Assembly (NCBI RefSeq): GCF_011386835.1
Contig: NC_088797.1
Coordinates: 36,517,583-36,581,582 of the forward strand
DNA: 64,000 nt
Direction: 5' to 3'
DNA from: Chrysemys picta bellii
Taxonomy: Eukaryota; Chordata; Testudines; Emydidae
Positions 62,307 through 64,000 of the stretch are shown here, in pieces. A program made the translations under genes and the position numbers. Within the stretch, counting starts at the first letter, position 1. Every line of letters begins with the position of its first letter. Under the pieces are notes generated by a model. The model searched no databases, was not told where the DNA came from, and saw only the letters and a list, made by a program, of their open reading frames with translations.

Positions 62307-64000
62307 TTTGTGTTACAACAAATCATGCTATACCAATATCTAAACTCTACTTCCAACTCACCATCCTTATGTACAGAAATGTGTTGTTCTCTCCACTGCC
62401 CTTAATGTCTGCTGTCACTTTTTCCTTTGAGGTAGTTCACAATGTGAACTGACTTAATGATACACGGTACCTGACTTTCAACCTTGAAAACACTCTAGCT
62501 TTGCTGCTTTCTGGTGAAAGGCCAGTCCATGTAATAATCTTAGAATCTTAGTTTGGTGGCTTCACTGTGACCTACATGTTAAGTTTACCCACATGCGATA
62601 ACACTTCGTCATTCAGTAACTGATGGCATGACATCGAACATTTTGCCTAATGAAGCTTTTTGTGCAAGTTGAAGAATTGCTCCAGGACTGATTCATCCAG
62701 TACCTAATATAATGTGGAACCTCCATTATTTTAATATGGCTGGTCTATACTGTGATGTACATACAATTTGATCAAATCTGTCAAACAGCACTTTAAAGCC
62801 ATTAAATGTGCTCCTAAACAAAGCAGCCAGAATTAGTGTGATGTTACTTTTGTGAACGCTATCGTAAATGTGTCAGAATTCATTTTGGCGATTAACAGGT
62901 TTTTCTTTGAATAGCATCTTGCTGTTACAATTAGTAATTGCTGTCATCAATAAAAACTCACTCTGGTTTCAGTAGTAAAACCAGCCTGTTTATATAGAGT
63001 ACCCAAAAGTGAATAGTACCTTAGATATATATTTCCCTGTATTGTCGTCAGGCAGGCTGCAAGGCTAAGTCTTCCTTTAACTAAGGAAGGCATCCAAACA
63101 TTGAAACACAGAACTTCAAACTGCCACACAAATTAAAGCCAGTGAATATTAAGGTAGGGAGCAAAATGGCTGTCTTTCAGGCATACTGTAAATGCCTGTT
63201 TCTGAGGAACTGCCATACTTTTCCCACCCATACCCAACAGTCTCCTCCAAGTTCACACCCAGGCTCTTTCCCAGCAATTTACTTCCCTCTCCCTGAGCTC
63301 CTCCATTACCCCTGACTCCCCCAAACTTTTTCACTGCTTCTGAGGGATGTGGGAAATACGGTTCTGTACTGTTAATTTAAATAAATTATTAGTCAGTTCT
63401 GTATTAATATGCCTAGTAAGGAATCTATTTGTCAAAAAACATTTCCTGAATCTTTTTTTTTTTTGTCTGTATTGTTACAGACATACTTGCTGACAGGTAT
63501 TTTCAAATAAATGACCAAAAATAATGGAAACTGGTGTGATGATATTGTGTTATTTTGACAACAAATAAAATTTTCAGAATTTTAAAATATTGTGTGCAGA
63601 ATTTTTAATTTTTGGATGTAGAATTCCCCCAGGAGTAAAATATGTATAAATGTAATAGCTATTATATTCTTGGATAATATGGAGGCTGAGGCCATATAGT
63701 GTATGAATAGGGCAGATGTATTTTTAACTTTAAAAAAATCTATCTGAGAAGACAGACGGTTGTGGGAGATGCATATACACGGGTGATCAAAGATAGCCTC
63801 ATTGGCAGAACAGAGTGAGTGTGGGGCAATGCAGTGAGAAGGAAAGATAGATGAATTGGCAGGGACTGTGTTATGCAGGAGAAAAGGGGAGCCATTGACA
63901 GGATATGGTGTAGAGTTTGGCCCCAAGATTTCTTCAGCACCAGATAAAAATATTACATTGTTTTATAAAGTTCAGTTGTGCTTCAATTATTCGAATAGCT
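62307..64000. other. Intergenic to window end, nothing recognised
   Basis: AT-rich sequence with a T12 run near 63453. The 114-codon minus frame at 63582-63926 has no family signature. Confidence 0.5.

Noticed and set aside
63582..63926. 114-codon minus-strand frame near the window end
   Set aside because: AT-rich chance frame without signature.

Overview
The window looks like nuclear DNA of a sauropsid vertebrate, most likely a turtle. The one host gene has short exons in long AT-rich introns with GT/AG borders. The interspersed repeats fit: CR1-type LINE 3' ends, old MIR and L2-like tails, PIF/Harbinger elements with many related MITEs, hAT elements, a Penelope fragment and solo LTRs. There is no operon structure, ribosome-binding site, CRISPR array or recognisable tRNA/rRNA gene. 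The turtle assignment is inference from repeat families I recall, not from a search.

Region 1 (226 to about 31,120, + strand) is the 3' half of NUP210 (nuclear pore membrane glycoprotein gp210). I resolve 14 coding exons that splice in frame into 702 codons plus a TAA stop at 29062-29064, about the last 37% of a protein of roughly 1,890 residues. They encode lumenal beta-rich sequence with N-glycosylation sequons, one transmembrane helix and a cytoplasmic tail of about 60 residues. A 3' UTR of about 2 kb ends near an AATAAA at 31098. The introns carry CR1, MIR/L2-like, LTR and MITE insertions, including a Tigger-like element with a hairpin-rich GC core in the last intron.

Region 2 (about 31,120-40,450) is gene-free and full of repeats. 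It has a nested inverted repeat just past the NUP210 poly(A) signal, and a Harbinger-type MITE interrupted by a 5'-truncated Penelope element with a 14-bp target duplication and by an LTR-like piece. A GC-rich block follows.

Region 3 (40,455-45,296) is the most notable part: a 4.84-kb PIF/Harbinger DNA transposon with TTA target duplications, terminal inverted repeats, a Myb/SANT accessory gene on + (two exons), a 427-codon HARBI1-like transposase on - with an intact DDE triad, and a third, antisense, BEN-like reading frame inside the accessory gene's intron with its own plausible splice acceptor, start context and poly(A) signal. Element-internal duplications and inverted repeats lie between the two convergent genes.

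Region 4 (45,300-64,000) shows no host gene. It holds two hAT-type elements, several MITEs, a second copy of the solo LTR seen in the NUP210 intron, CR1/MIR remnants, a G-run and simple repeats. From remembered human gene order this could be the gap beyond the NUP210 3' end. Long open frames elsewhere look like chance frames or repeat sequence.
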